Assembly (NCBI RefSeq): GCF_000013665.1
Contig: NC_007912.1
Location: forward strand, 682,001-746,000
Origin: Saccharophagus degradans 2-40
Lineage (GTDB): Bacteria; Pseudomonadota; Gammaproteobacteria; Pseudomonadales; Cellvibrionaceae
Direction: 5' to 3'
Length of the DNA: 64,000 nt
Shown here: piece after piece, positions 9,785 to 18,282 of the stretch
How positions within the stretch are numbered: the stretch's first letter is position 1
Layout of the letters: the number at the start of each line of letters is the position of its first letter
Notes under the pieces: generated by a model
What the model saw: the letters and a program-made list of their open reading frames with translations, nothing else
Told to the model about the DNA's origin: nothing
The model's database searches: none
Made by a program: the position numbers and the translations under genes

Positions 9785-10663
9785 ATGTTTACGCGAGGCG
9801 GGTTGTGGATTGTTGTGGGTTGCTTAACCCTTATTATGGGGTGTTCAAATGTTAAGCAAGATGTTGAGCAGGGCGACACCGGTGGTACAGCTCAACCGGA
9901 AGCGCAGGGCAGTGTAGCCACGCCAACAGTGAGTGAGGCGGAGCCGCCCCAAACAGCTTATTCGGCTAACCCTACCGAGCCGAGTGTGGTTAGTTTTACC
10001 GACTTTAATGACCCTTTAGAAAAAATTAATAGGCCGATATTCAAGTTTAACCATGCCCTATACCGCTATGCTTTAACGCCTATTGGTAAGGCTTACCAAT
10101 ACATTCTGCCTAAAAAGGCGCGTAGCGGTGTGTCTAATGTATTTGGCAACCTGCGTGAGCCGCTAAATTTTATAAACAACCTTCTACAATTTCGCATTGC
10201 CGACTCGGGCAAAAACTTAGCGCGTTTTGGGGTTAACTCTACTGTGGGTTTATTGGGGCTATTCGACCTCGCCGATGCCTGGTTGGAAATAGACGATAAA
10301 GATGCGCGCTTCTCCGATACGCTTAGCCACTATGGTGTGGGGCATGGTGCCTATATTGTTATTCCTGTGCTGGGGCCTTCCAACTTACGCAGTAGCACCG
10401 ACTATGCGTTCGATTATTTTGCCCACCCACTAAATAATATTAGCAATAAAAAAACAGGGCAGGCGTTGTTGATTTATGAAGGGTTCCATAATCAGGTGCC
10501 CACCTTAGTGAAATACCCCGATGTAATTGCAAACCAGAAAAGCGCAGCAAGTGGCAAGGTAGACTTAGACGCAGCCTATGAATTTGTGCGCAACTTACAC
10601 CTGCAGCAAATTCAGCGCGATGCACAGCAGCTTCGCAACAGCAAGAAAGACGAGGGCGAGTAA
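9785..10663 (+). CDS. mlaA: MlaA (VacJ) family outer-membrane lipoprotein
   Basis: A 292-residue MlaA/VacJ protein, which in the Mla pathway removes misplaced phospholipids from the outer leaflet of the outer membrane. The start has AAAGGAG upstream. The signal peptide ends in the lipobox LIMGC, followed by a low-complexity Thr/Glu/Pro linker to about residue 75. The family core starts at DPLEKINRPIFKFNHALYRY and contains GNLREPLNFINNLLQ, ARFGVNSTVGLLGLFD and SHYGVGHGAYIVIPVLGPS. The mlaFEDCB genes are not adjacent; instead an RND/MMPL-type exporter gene follows 117 bp downstream. That arrangement suggests a lipid-trafficking pair, which is inference. Confidence 0.93.
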   Translation: MFTRGGLWIVVGCLTLIMGCSNVKQDVEQGDTGGTAQPEAQGSVATPTVSEAEPPQTAYSANPTEPSVVSFTDFNDPLEKINRPIFKFNHALYRYALTPIGKAYQYILPKKARSGVSNVFGNLREPLNFINNLLQFRIADSGKNLARFGVNSTVGLLGLFDLADAWLEIDDKDARFSDTLSHYGVGHGAYIVIPVLGPSNLRSSTDYAFDYFAHPLNNISNKKTGQALLIYEGFHNQVPTLVKYPDVIANQKSAASGKVDLDAAYEFVRNLHLQQIQRDAQQLRNSKKDEGE

Positions 10664-10780
10664 AAAGGGAGCAAAGAGATGAAACGAGGGAAAATAAAAT
10701 AGAGGCCAGTAAACCTGGCAAATATTTTACTTAATGATAATGCTTAAAATTACTACGGCTGGCAATCACTAAGGATATTT

Positions 10781-13183
10781 ATGACTCAGGCTAAAGCGCG
10801 TTTAATTTCGCTTGTTTTTTTACTACTTACTGGGGTTGCACTCTGGCAGGCCCAGTATTTTAAAATTGATGCCTCGGCAGATACGCTGCTAACCAAGGGC
10901 AATAAACTTTACTTAATTACTCAACAAGCAAGCCAAACCTATAACCCAGAAGAATTTATACTTATTGCCTACAAGCCCGAATCTAGTGCTATATTTTCGG
11001 AACCTGTACTTACCTTTATAGACTCTCTCGCCGCAAAAATACAAAAAATTGAACGCGTTAAATCTGTACGTAGTGTAGTGAATGTACCTATTTTTGCAGG
11101 TATGTCGAGCTTTAGCGCAGATATAGACCCAAATGCCCTTTCTTGGCAGCAGCAGCGTTTCTCGGAAGAGAAAATGAAGTATGCGCTTACCCATCACCCC
11201 CTTTACGAAGATTTACTTTTTAACAAAGCGCAAACAGCGCTTTCTATGCAGGTTGTGTTCGAATCTAACAAAGAATTGGATAAGCTAAACGGTGAATTGG
11301 TAGCTATAGAAACGAAAATGCTCGAGCGCGAACTCACCGATGAGGAGCAAGAAAGAGCTGATGAGCTGCGTAGCCAAAAAGAAAAAATAGAAGAAAAGCT
11401 AAGTGTAAAACGTAAACAAGAAATAGACCAAATTAGAGAAATATTGAAAAACGCCTCTGCAGACGGTGAGTTTTTTCTAGGCGGTAATAACCTACTTGCC
11501 TACCAAATGATTAATATTATTAAAAACGACCTAGTAGTGTTTGGTGCAGCTATTTTACTTATTGTAAGTGTATTGTTACTTGTATTGTTTAGGCGGCTAA
11601 AATGGCTAGTGTTACCACTCGCCTGTTGTTTTGTTAGTGTGGTGTTTACCTTAGGCTTACTTGGCGGCTTGGGTATTAAAGTTACTGTTATTTCGGCTAA
11701 CGTGGTTGCATTACAAATAATCCTAACTTTAGCTGTGGTTATACATATTATTGTGCAATACCAAGAAGAGGTGGCAAAGCTTAAAGGTTCTTCAGAATCG
11801 CTTGACCAGACGAAAATAGTTACCCGTACTATTAAAGAAAAGCTTAACCCGTGCTTCTATGCTGGCCTAACCACAGCTATCGGTTTTGGCTCACTTATTT
11901 TTAGCGGTATTCAACCTGTTATTACGTTTGGTTGGATGATGGTAATAGCGCTTGCCGTTACGCTACTTGTAAGCTTGGTATTGTTTCCAAGTTTGCTAAT
12001 TGGTTTTTGTCGCGCAGACACCAAGCATGTAACGGTAAAGTGGTTAGATGTATTAATGCATGGTTTGGCCAGCGCGGTAGATAAGTTTCCTAGGGGCATT
12101 GTAATCACCAGCATTGTAGTGGCAGCAACAGGCGTTGGCGGTTGCTTTTTACTCACGGCAGAAAACAGTTTTTTAAACTACTTTAAAAGCTCTACCGATG
12201 TATCCCGCGAGTTAACCTTTATAGATAAAGAATTCGGCGGCAGCACCCCGTTTGATATTCTGCTTACCATCCCACAATCGCAGCGCGACCCGCAACTGGT
12301 TGTTACCGCAGAGGCGATTCAAACCTTAGAAGCGGTGCAAGCGAAAATGGCGGAAAAAGAAGCCATTGGCAGCATTACCTCTATTGCCGACTTTACTCGC
12401 ATGGCATCGGTTGTAAATAAAAAGCCGCTTGTGGAATACGAGCTATCAGCTCTTTATTACGCACTGGATAAACAATTAAAAGACGATTTGTTTGGCGCTT
12501 ACTTTGCAGAAAATAAAAACGAAATGCGTATTTCTATGCGGGTAATCGATTCCACACCGGGTTTGAATCGCGAGCAATTGGTAGAGCAAGTGCATGCCGA
12601 TATGGCGGCAGCAGGTGTAGATAAGGCTAACTACAAATTAAGCAGCTTGTTTATTTTGTACCAAGATATTATCGCCCGCTTGATGAACTCGCAAATAATG
12701 ACCTTAGCCATTGTTTATTTAGCCATGGCGGTGGTGTTGGTATTTATTTTTAAATCTATCAAAGTAGCGTTAATTGCATTGGTGCCCAATGTCATCACTA
12801 CCGCCGCAATTATGGGGTTTTTAGGTTTTGTGGGCATACCGCTAGATTTAATGACTATGACAATAGCGGCCGTAGCAATGGGTATTTCTGTGGATGATAC
12901 CATTCACTATGTGCATCGCTTCCAAGAAGAGGTCGCCAATAAGTCAGATAACCCCGTGCGTTCTTCACACCTTTCGGTGGGGTATGCATTGCTTTACACA
13001 ACTTCAATTATTGTAATTGGTTTTGTCTCGTTGGTATTTTCAGATTTTGTGCCAAGTATTTTATTTGGCTTATTAACAAGCTTGGCTATGTTGCTAGCGC
13101 TTATAACAGATATATCCATACTGCCGGTATTATTAAAAACATATTGCTCTAAAGCGAAGCCTGCTAAAACACAGCCGGCGTAA
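10781..13183 (+). CDS. RND-superfamily (MMPL/HpnN-like) exporter
   Basis: An 800-residue inner-membrane exporter of the MMPL/HpnN branch of the RND superfamily, which moves hydrophobic or lipid substrates. The layout is one N-terminal membrane helix (about residues 6-24), a large periplasmic domain with a Glu/Lys/Arg-rich coiled-coil stretch near residues 165-225, and a five- to six-helix cluster (about 250-420). A further helix lies near 443, then a second periplasmic domain, then a second helix cluster (about 640-790). The motif MGISVDDTIHYVHRFQEE in the second cluster carries the Asp pair typical of proton-coupled RND proteins. Its position downstream of mlaA suggests outer-membrane lipid homeostasis. 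No membrane-fusion partner gene is nearby. The substrate is unknown. Confidence 0.88.
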   Translation: MTQAKARLISLVFLLLTGVALWQAQYFKIDASADTLLTKGNKLYLITQQASQTYNPEEFILIAYKPESSAIFSEPVLTFIDSLAAKIQKIERVKSVRSVVNVPIFAGMSSFSADIDPNALSWQQQRFSEEKMKYALTHHPLYEDLLFNKAQTALSMQVVFESNKELDKLNGELVAIETKMLERELTDEEQERADELRSQKEKIEEKLSVKRKQEIDQIREILKNASADGEFFLGGNNLLAYQMINIIKNDLVVFGAAILLIVSVLLLVLFRRLKWLVLPLACCFVSVVFTLGLLGGLGIKVTVISANVVALQIILTLAVVIHIIVQYQEEVAKLKGSSESLDQTKIVTRTIKEKLNPCFYAGLTTAIGFGSLIFSGIQPVITFGWMMVIALAVTLLVSLVLFPSLLIGFCRADTKHVTVKWLDVLMHGLASAVDKFPRGIVITSIVVAATGVGGCFLLTAENSFLNYFKSSTDVSRELTFIDKEFGGSTPFDILLTIPQSQRDPQLVVTAEAIQTLEAVQAKMAEKEAIGSITSIADFTRMASVVNKKPLVEYELSALYYALDKQLKDDLFGAYFAENKNEMRISMRVIDSTPGLNREQLVEQVHADMAAAGVDKANYKLSSLFILYQDIIARLMNSQIMTLAIVYLAMAVVLVFIFKSIKVALIALVPNVITTAAIMGFLGFVGIPLDLMTMTIAAVAMGISVDDTIHYVHRFQEEVANKSDNPVRSSHLSVGYALLYTTSIIVIGFVSLVFSDFVPSILFGLLTSLAMLLALITDISILPVLLKTYCSKAKPAKTQPA

Positions 13184-13268
13184 AGGCTTTTAGATTACTA
13201 TTCAAAGCATACGTTATTGTGTCTATATGCCCCGCCACTTATCACATTAATTGTGACGCAAGTTATTT

Positions 13269-13282
13269 AGCATACGTATTCA
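13269..13282. promoter_or_regulatory. Palindromic LacI-type operator, alpha-amylase copy 1
   Basis: AGCATACGTATTCA, one mismatch from TGNATACGTATNCA. It lies 225 bp upstream of the alpha-amylase start, exactly 19 bp before the next copy. Confidence 0.72.
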
Positions 13283-13287
13283 ACGCC

Positions 13288-13301
13288 TGAATACGTATGC
13301 A
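13288..13301. promoter_or_regulatory. Palindromic LacI-type operator, alpha-amylase copy 2
   Basis: TGAATACGTATGCA, identical to the copies upstream of the first receptor. It forms a tandem pair with the site at 13269. Nothing else is recognised in the 13184-13507 gap apart from a degenerate half-site near 13206. Confidence 0.82.
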
Positions 13302-13507
13302 ATTTGTTGTTGGCATGCACCTGCTTGGTTAGCCTAGGGTTAACTGGTTGGTTTCTAACAACGCCTGCATAAGAGAATAAAAATAAATTCTGCAGTCTTG
13401 TGCTTACACCTATTTGTAAATTTGTTAGTCACTACCAATCGGTCACGCCATTAACGGTGTGTGTAATCACGCTATCGTTAGCTTACATATATCCAAAGGT
13501 TTATATA

Positions 13508-15331
13508 ATGACTAATAAATTACTTTTGGCCGCTTCTTTTTCAGCAGTATTAGCGACCGCTGCAGCTACCCATGCAGCAACCGAACAAAATCAATCTAGC
13601 AGCGCCGTACTTCTTCAAGGTTTCCATTGGAACTCTCACGATTACGATTGGTACAGCGTAATGCAAGCCAACGTAAACAGCATAGATAACCTAGGGGCGA
13701 CGCATGTGTGGTTTGCACCGGTAAGTGATGCCGCCTCAGATGAAGGCTACTTGCCGCGCGAGCTGTATGATGTAACAACAAACTACGGTACCGAGCAGCA
13801 ACTGCGTACCCTTGTAGCTTCTTTAAACGCTAAAGGCATAGATTCCGTTGCGGATATTGTAATTAACCACCGCGTAGGCACCACAGATTGGGCCGATTTT
13901 ACTAACCCCACTTGGGGCTCGTGGGCGGTTACCTGTAACGATGAGTGGCCGGGCGCAACCGGTGCATGTGATACCGGCGAAGGCTATGCGGCCGCGCGCG
14001 ATATAGACCACACCAACGGCACAGTACAAGGCGATCTAATTAGTTGGATACGCGACTTTCTATTTAACGACATAGGCTTTAAGGGCCTGCGTTACGATTA
14101 CTCCAAAGGTTACGACGCATATTACGCTGGCCTTTACGCTAACGCGGTAAGCCCAAGTTTTTGTGTTGGCGAAGTGTGGACAGATCTAAACATCAACGAT
14201 GTTAACCCGCACCGCCAGCAGTTGGTGGATTTTGTAAGCGGCACCGGCGGCGCGTGTGGTGTATTTGACTTCACAACCAAAGGCATGTTGAACGAAGCGT
14301 TGCACAACAACGATTACGGCCGTTTAAGCATTAACGGCGTGCCATCGGGTGCAATTGGTTGGTGGCCACAAAAAATGGTTACCTTTGTGGATAACCACGA
14401 TACTGGCCCAAGCGAAGGCTGTGGCATAGGTCAAAACCATTGGCCGGTACCGTGCGATAAAGTCATGCAAGGCTACGCCTATATTTTAACGCACCCTGGT
14501 ATTCCTACGGTTTATTGGGCCCACGCTTACGATTGGGGTATGTACGATGCAATTAAAGCTTTGGTAGATATTCGTAAATCTGAAGGCTTAACGTCTACGT
14601 CTTCCGTTGATATTAAAGCGGCGCAAAATGGTTTATATGCTGCAGTTATAGATGGCAAAGTGGCCGTTAAAATTGGCCCCAACAGTTGGGCGCCTTCTGG
14701 TGCGAACTGGGAGCTGAAAGCTAGCGGTACAAATTATGCCGTGTGGGTAATTGGCGAGCAGCCACCAGCATCGCGCACGGTAATATTTGTATATGGCCAA
14801 ACACAGGCTGGCCAAGATATGTTTATTCGCGGTGGTATAGATCACGGCTACGCAGCGGCAAACCTCGGTAAAAATTGCACCAGTAGCAACTACGAGTGCG
14901 CCATTCCAATTATCCACAATAATTTAAACAACGCGACAACCGCAGGCTGGAAAGCTAACGACAACTACCTAGATTGGTACGGTGTTGAAGCTAGCCAAAG
15001 CAGTGCCGCAGAGGGCAGTGCAGCAGATTGGACAACCAATGTATGGCCTTCTTCTTGGGGTGCCGAGCGCACGGTAGCGGTAGACGGCTACGGTGTAACG
15101 CCGTTAAACGTGTATGGGCAACACTATTGGATGCTAGATGTAGAAATGGACTGTTCGGCTACGGTTAACGGTTGGTTTGAGCTAAAAACTTACATAAGTA
15201 ATGGCCCGGGCTGGGAAGCCGATGTAAATCAAAGTGGCACACCTTACGCATCGGGTAACCACTTTGCCCAGTGTGGCAAAATAAATGTATTCTCGCGCGG
15301 CTCTTCAAACGCCACGATTGTAGATTTTTAA
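13508..15331 (+). CDS. Secreted GH13 alpha-amylase with an unassigned C-terminal module
   Basis: An endo-acting alpha-amylase of 607 residues, exported by a Sec signal peptide (cleavage near ATHAA). The start at 13508 is preferred over an earlier GTG at 13400 because it gives the signal peptide directly. The GH13 barrel resembles the plant-like or GH13_6-type enzymes: LLQGFHWNSHD near the N-terminus, region I DIVINHR, nucleophile Asp197 in GLRYDYSKGYD, acid/base Glu222 in CVGEVW and Asp298 in VDNHDT. After the small C-domain, residues from about 420 form a Cys- and Trp-rich module (FVYGQTQAGQDMFIRGGID) that could bind starch. Two operators lie upstream and a strong terminator follows. The alpha-amylase call is firm; the C-terminal role is inference. 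Confidence 0.93.
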   Translation: MTNKLLLAASFSAVLATAAATHAATEQNQSSSAVLLQGFHWNSHDYDWYSVMQANVNSIDNLGATHVWFAPVSDAASDEGYLPRELYDVTTNYGTEQQLRTLVASLNAKGIDSVADIVINHRVGTTDWADFTNPTWGSWAVTCNDEWPGATGACDTGEGYAAARDIDHTNGTVQGDLISWIRDFLFNDIGFKGLRYDYSKGYDAYYAGLYANAVSPSFCVGEVWTDLNINDVNPHRQQLVDFVSGTGGACGVFDFTTKGMLNEALHNNDYGRLSINGVPSGAIGWWPQKMVTFVDNHDTGPSEGCGIGQNHWPVPCDKVMQGYAYILTHPGIPTVYWAHAYDWGMYDAIKALVDIRKSEGLTSTSSVDIKAAQNGLYAAVIDGKVAVKIGPNSWAPSGANWELKASGTNYAVWVIGEQPPASRTVIFVYGQTQAGQDMFIRGGIDHGYAAANLGKNCTSSNYECAIPIIHNNLNNATTAGWKANDNYLDWYGVEASQSSAAEGSAADWTTNVWPSSWGAERTVAVDGYGVTPLNVYGQHYWMLDVEMDCSATVNGWFELKTYISNGPGWEADVNQSGTPYASGNHFAQCGKINVFSRGSSNATIVDF

Positions 15332-15374
15332 CCCCAAGTTAAATTTACTTATAAAACTCCGTAGTAAACGTTGT

Positions 15375-15402
15375 GCCCGCTAGGAAACTAGCGGGCTTTT
15401 TT
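15375..15402 (+). terminator. Rho-independent terminator of the alpha-amylase gene
   Basis: A 9-bp GC-rich stem (GCCCGCTAG/CTAGCGGGC) with a GAAA tetraloop and six T. It lies 43 bases past the amylase stop. Confidence 0.95.
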
Positions 15403-15425
15403 ATGGGTGATAAAAATAGAATGTT

Positions 15426-15587
15426 CTATTTTGCGAGCTTCTTTCTGCGAAGGCCTAATCCGAATACTGCTAACCTAAATAACATAAGAGTACTTGGTTC
15501 GGGTACCGAAGTAGATGGCCCGCCGGAATGGCAGGTGGAGTCGTTAGTATTTGTTAGGCATCTATCTGTAGATAAATCCCTATTATT
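15426..15587 (-). pseudogene. Decayed PEP-CTERM protein tail
   Basis: The minus strand encodes a textbook PEP-CTERM sorting signal: VPEPSTL, then a hydrophobic stretch (MLFRLAVFGLGL), then RRKKLAK and a TAG stop at 15426-15428. PEP-CTERM tails are cut by exosortase in exopolysaccharide-producing Gram-negatives. The frame is open only back to a TAA at 15588-15590 and has no start codon in a sensible place. Both other minus frames immediately upstream also close soon, so the body of the protein is missing. This looks like the 3' remnant of a deleted or frameshifted gene. The plus-strand frame across this segment begins inside the amylase terminator and is not considered real. Confidence 0.62.
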
Positions 15588-15676
15588 TTATAGTTGGCTT
15601 TATTGTATTGATTCATTGGCGGTGTGTTTATTTTAGTGATGAGGGAGGGCGTATATTTTGATGATTGCGAAGGTGA

Positions 15677-15717
15677 AAAATTTTGTGAAGCGCGGTTAGA
15701 GAATGTCGCTAACCGCG
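15677..15717 (-). terminator. Probable terminator of the Sde182-like gene
   Basis: A perfect 9-bp stem (CGCGGTTAG/CTAACCGCG, 15691-15717) with a 9-base loop. On the minus strand it is followed after eight bases by an A/T tract ending in five T. It lies 46 bases beyond the stop of the gene at 15764. The U-tract is displaced, so this is only probable. Confidence 0.5.
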
Positions 15718-15763
15718 AATAGGATCGTTTAGTGCAGGTAGTTAATTAGTGTGCTTCTTACCG

Positions 15764-17200
15764 CTATTTAGGTACTACATTTACAATAGTACGTTTATAT
15801 CGGCTAAGCGCAGGTGTGCCTTTGTCGGTAAGTTTAAGAATGTAGTGTAAGGTTTCTTTTTGGGTTACTGTTGGGGCGGTTAAATAAATGGCGTGGGCGT
15901 TGTCTGCGCCGCCTACTGGGTGCGGCTCTTGAAGTGAGCCAGCCTCAGAGTAGTTAAACCAAAAATAGCTTAGGCTATCGCCATCTGGGTCGGAGGATTT
16001 ACTTGCGTCCAGCGTGAAGCCCTCACCTGATTTTACCGTCAAAATATCTGTATGGTTAAGTACGGGTACCGGTGGGTGGTTCGCCTGGTTATAAGGTTTT
16101 ATCGTCCAGTCCATTCTCGCTGCGAAATCATTTTGAAAATCTAATCGCCAACGCCATAGCGTTTCTTTAAAGCCTGTAAAGCTTTTTTCTCCTGCTTTAA
16201 ATGTGCGACCGTATTCGCGGTAGGTGTGAGGGGTGTACGTGTCTATGGCGTTTGTCCAAATATCACGTGTTTCTGGGGCAATTTCTACAATAGAGCCACC
16301 TTCTTTAGTTAGGGCAAAATCAGGTTTATAAAGTTCGTAGCGGCCACCCCAGCCGCCCCAGTTAGGGTGCTCAGGGTTATTTAAGCCGTTTGGAATTAGA
16401 GATAAAAAGGCGGGTGTGTCACCTTCTACACCCCAAGCTACATCTGGATACATTGCGCCGAGTGGGCCGTGGTTTTGCTGAATATTATTCGCAAGCCATG
16501 TGTTGCTAATCTCTGAATTATCAATGCCTTCAATATAGGTGTTAATGCCTGTCCATGTTGCGCTACCGTAATCGTCACCTGGCGTTACAATGTAAAATAA
16601 ATCGGGGAAATTATTGCGAATCCAAATGCCGCTGTCGTCCTGATCCGAAATGGTGTACACCCGCAGCTTTGATACAAGTGCGTGTGCTTCTGCTTCACTC
16701 TTGGTGGCTCGAATAGTGTGTAATGCTTGCGCAAGAGTATTGGCGCCGCCCCAAACGGATATCCAGAGCGGTCTTTCATCATCTTGTTCAAGTGTTTTAA
16801 TAATCCAGTTCGAGCCCTCGGTGTCCTTTCCATTGCCAACACCTGTCATGCCGTATGTAGGCGCTCCGCGTTTAATTAATTTGTTGAGTGTTTTTGCGCT
16901 GGGGTAGCCTTTTTCGTGTTTGCTCAGGTTCGAATGAACTTTGGCGTAAGCGCCAATTACCTTTGCTATAGATTCTGGGTGTATCGCATTTTGTTGCCAG
17001 CACGAAGTGGTAGCGATTAAGCCTTGAATATCTATTTGATTGGCATACAAAAAAAGCCTAACCAATGATTGAGTGTCGTCTGGGTCTGCCTCTATATCTG
17101 TTAGTACAATTACCCTATGTTTCTGCTCGTTATAGGCCATACTAGTTTGAGAAACAAATAGTAAGGCTAGGCATACTAGCAGTAGGCGTAATTGTGTCAT
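15764..17200 (-). CDS. Secreted DUF1593 / Sde182-type protein with nucleoside-hydrolase-like fold
   Basis: A 478-residue exported protein of the DUF1593 family, whose founding member Sde182 of S. degradans is described in Pfam naming as a cellulose-binding protein. The start at 17200 has AGGAG seven bases upstream and gives the signal peptide LLLVCLALLFVSQTSMA. The N-terminal domain is like nucleoside hydrolases: RVIVLTDIEADPDDTQSLVR matches the Asp-rich metal-binding loop of that fold, and PLWISVWGGANTLAQAL follows. A C-terminal beta domain of about 95 residues contains LDASKSSDPDGDSLSYFW, typical of Ig/PKD-like modules. A sugar-nucleoside-type glycosidase or plant-wall-binding role is plausible but unproven. 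No operator of the starch type lies upstream. Confidence 0.85.
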   Translation of the reverse strand: MTQLRLLLVCLALLFVSQTSMAYNEQKHRVIVLTDIEADPDDTQSLVRLFLYANQIDIQGLIATTSCWQQNAIHPESIAKVIGAYAKVHSNLSKHEKGYPSAKTLNKLIKRGAPTYGMTGVGNGKDTEGSNWIIKTLEQDDERPLWISVWGGANTLAQALHTIRATKSEAEAHALVSKLRVYTISDQDDSGIWIRNNFPDLFYIVTPGDDYGSATWTGINTYIEGIDNSEISNTWLANNIQQNHGPLGAMYPDVAWGVEGDTPAFLSLIPNGLNNPEHPNWGGWGGRYELYKPDFALTKEGGSIVEIAPETRDIWTNAIDTYTPHTYREYGRTFKAGEKSFTGFKETLWRWRLDFQNDFAARMDWTIKPYNQANHPPVPVLNHTDILTVKSGEGFTLDASKSSDPDGDSLSYFWFNYSEAGSLQEPHPVGGADNAHAIYLTAPTVTQKETLHYILKLTDKGTPALSRYKRTIVNVVPK

Positions 17201-17373
17201 TGTCATTCTCCTAGGGCTTGCCACTGCGATGGTGGTGGCATACAAGTGTGTCTGTTGTTGTCGAATTTACCATATGGGTCGAATATAAGGAAGAGTAGAG
17301 GTTTCTGAAAGGGCAGGTTACAAGAAGTCGAATGGTGAATAGGTAAGAATAACTAAGTCCAGTGGTAGCTTTT

Positions 17374-17418
17374 GTAGCTAACCCTTATGTAGCTAATCCC
17401 TATGTGATTAATCCATAA
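17374..17418. repeat. Three imperfect 15-bp tandem repeats
   Basis: GTAGCTAACCCTTAT, GTAGCTAATCCCTAT and GTGATTAATCCATAA lie head to tail, with a partial fourth unit (GTAGTT) after. They sit in the 369-bp gap between the divergent genes at 17200 and 17570. Nothing else is recognised in that gap. Confidence 0.5.
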
Positions 17419-17569
17419 GTAGTTGAGCAGGTTTGAGTGCAGGTAAAACGGCTGCAACCGAATAGGTATTGAAATCTTCTTCGTTATATTATTTCGAGCT
17501 AAATTCTATTGAGAAAACGTTTATGTACATATATAAGCGTAAATATATTTTCTGGCGAGCCAAGCAAAG

Positions 17570-18118
17570 ATGAATGAATGGTTAAATGTTGCACCCGAGT
17601 TATTGGCGTTACTTATATTTGTATCCCGTGTTATTGATGTTTCTTTAGGTACGTTTCGCACGATTGTTATTTTTAGGGGCTACAAAGCGCTTGCTGCCTT
17701 TATTGGTTTTTTTGAAATAATGATTTGGCTAGTAGCCGCGGGGCAAGTATTTAAAAATTTAGATCAATGGTACCTAGCGCTGGCGTACGCTGGTGGTTTT
17801 TCAATGGGTAACTATGTGGGCATGTGGATAGAAAATAGGTTTGCCATTGGTAACGAGCTAGTGCGTTGTTTGTCGTTTAACCGTGATGTGTTAGCCGAAA
17901 AAATAAGAGAGCAAGGTTTTAAGGTTATATCTTTCGATGGCGATATGGGTACCGATAAGCTGGTAGAGTTGCTTTTTATTGTAGAAAAACGTCGTAATGT
18001 GCCCGCGCTTATTAAGCTTATAAAAGAGTTAGATGCGAGCGCGGTTTATTCTGTTTCAGATGTTAAAAGTGTTTACGAAGGCCCAGAGCCGTTACCGCGT
18101 AGGCTATTTTTCAGGTAG
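17570..18118 (+). CDS. UPF0316 (DUF5698/DUF2179) membrane protein
   Basis: A 182-residue integral membrane protein of the UPF0316 family. Three hydrophobic helices occupy about residues 8-90: ELLALLIFVSRVIDVSLG, ALAAFIGFFEIMIWLVAAG, then YLALAYAGGFSMGNYVGM. They are followed by the soluble DUF2179 domain, in which GFKVISFDGDMGTDKLVELL fits the family. The conserved Arg-Thr in GTFRTIVIFRG is present. Function in the cell is unknown. It is probably transcribed alone, since the next gene on the same strand starts 164 bp later. Confidence 0.87.
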   Translation: MNEWLNVAPELLALLIFVSRVIDVSLGTFRTIVIFRGYKALAAFIGFFEIMIWLVAAGQVFKNLDQWYLALAYAGGFSMGNYVGMWIENRFAIGNELVRCLSFNRDVLAEKIREQGFKVISFDGDMGTDKLVELLFIVEKRRNVPALIKLIKELDASAVYSVSDVKSVYEGPEPLPRRLFFR

Positions 18119-18282
18119 CCGGTTTAAGCGCAAACTCGCATTCATCTCAGCCTACTTTCGCCCCATTTAACCCATTTCACAACACCAGCCACTTGCAGTT
18201 GTTTCAATTGCGAGAGGGTGGTTTTGTTTGCTATGGTTTGGCAGCTAGTGTCTGCGTGTTTGCCTATATTCTGGAGCTTCCC

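Noticed and set aside
13206-13219. AGCATACGTTATTG, a degenerate copy of the operator upstream of the alpha-amylase
   Set aside because: It has an inserted base in the centre that breaks the palindrome spacing, so I did not count it among the eleven sites.
15373-15636. An 87-codon plus-strand frame
   Set aside because: It starts inside the amylase terminator stem, and the strand opposite encodes a convincing PEP-CTERM tail. I regard it as a shadow frame.
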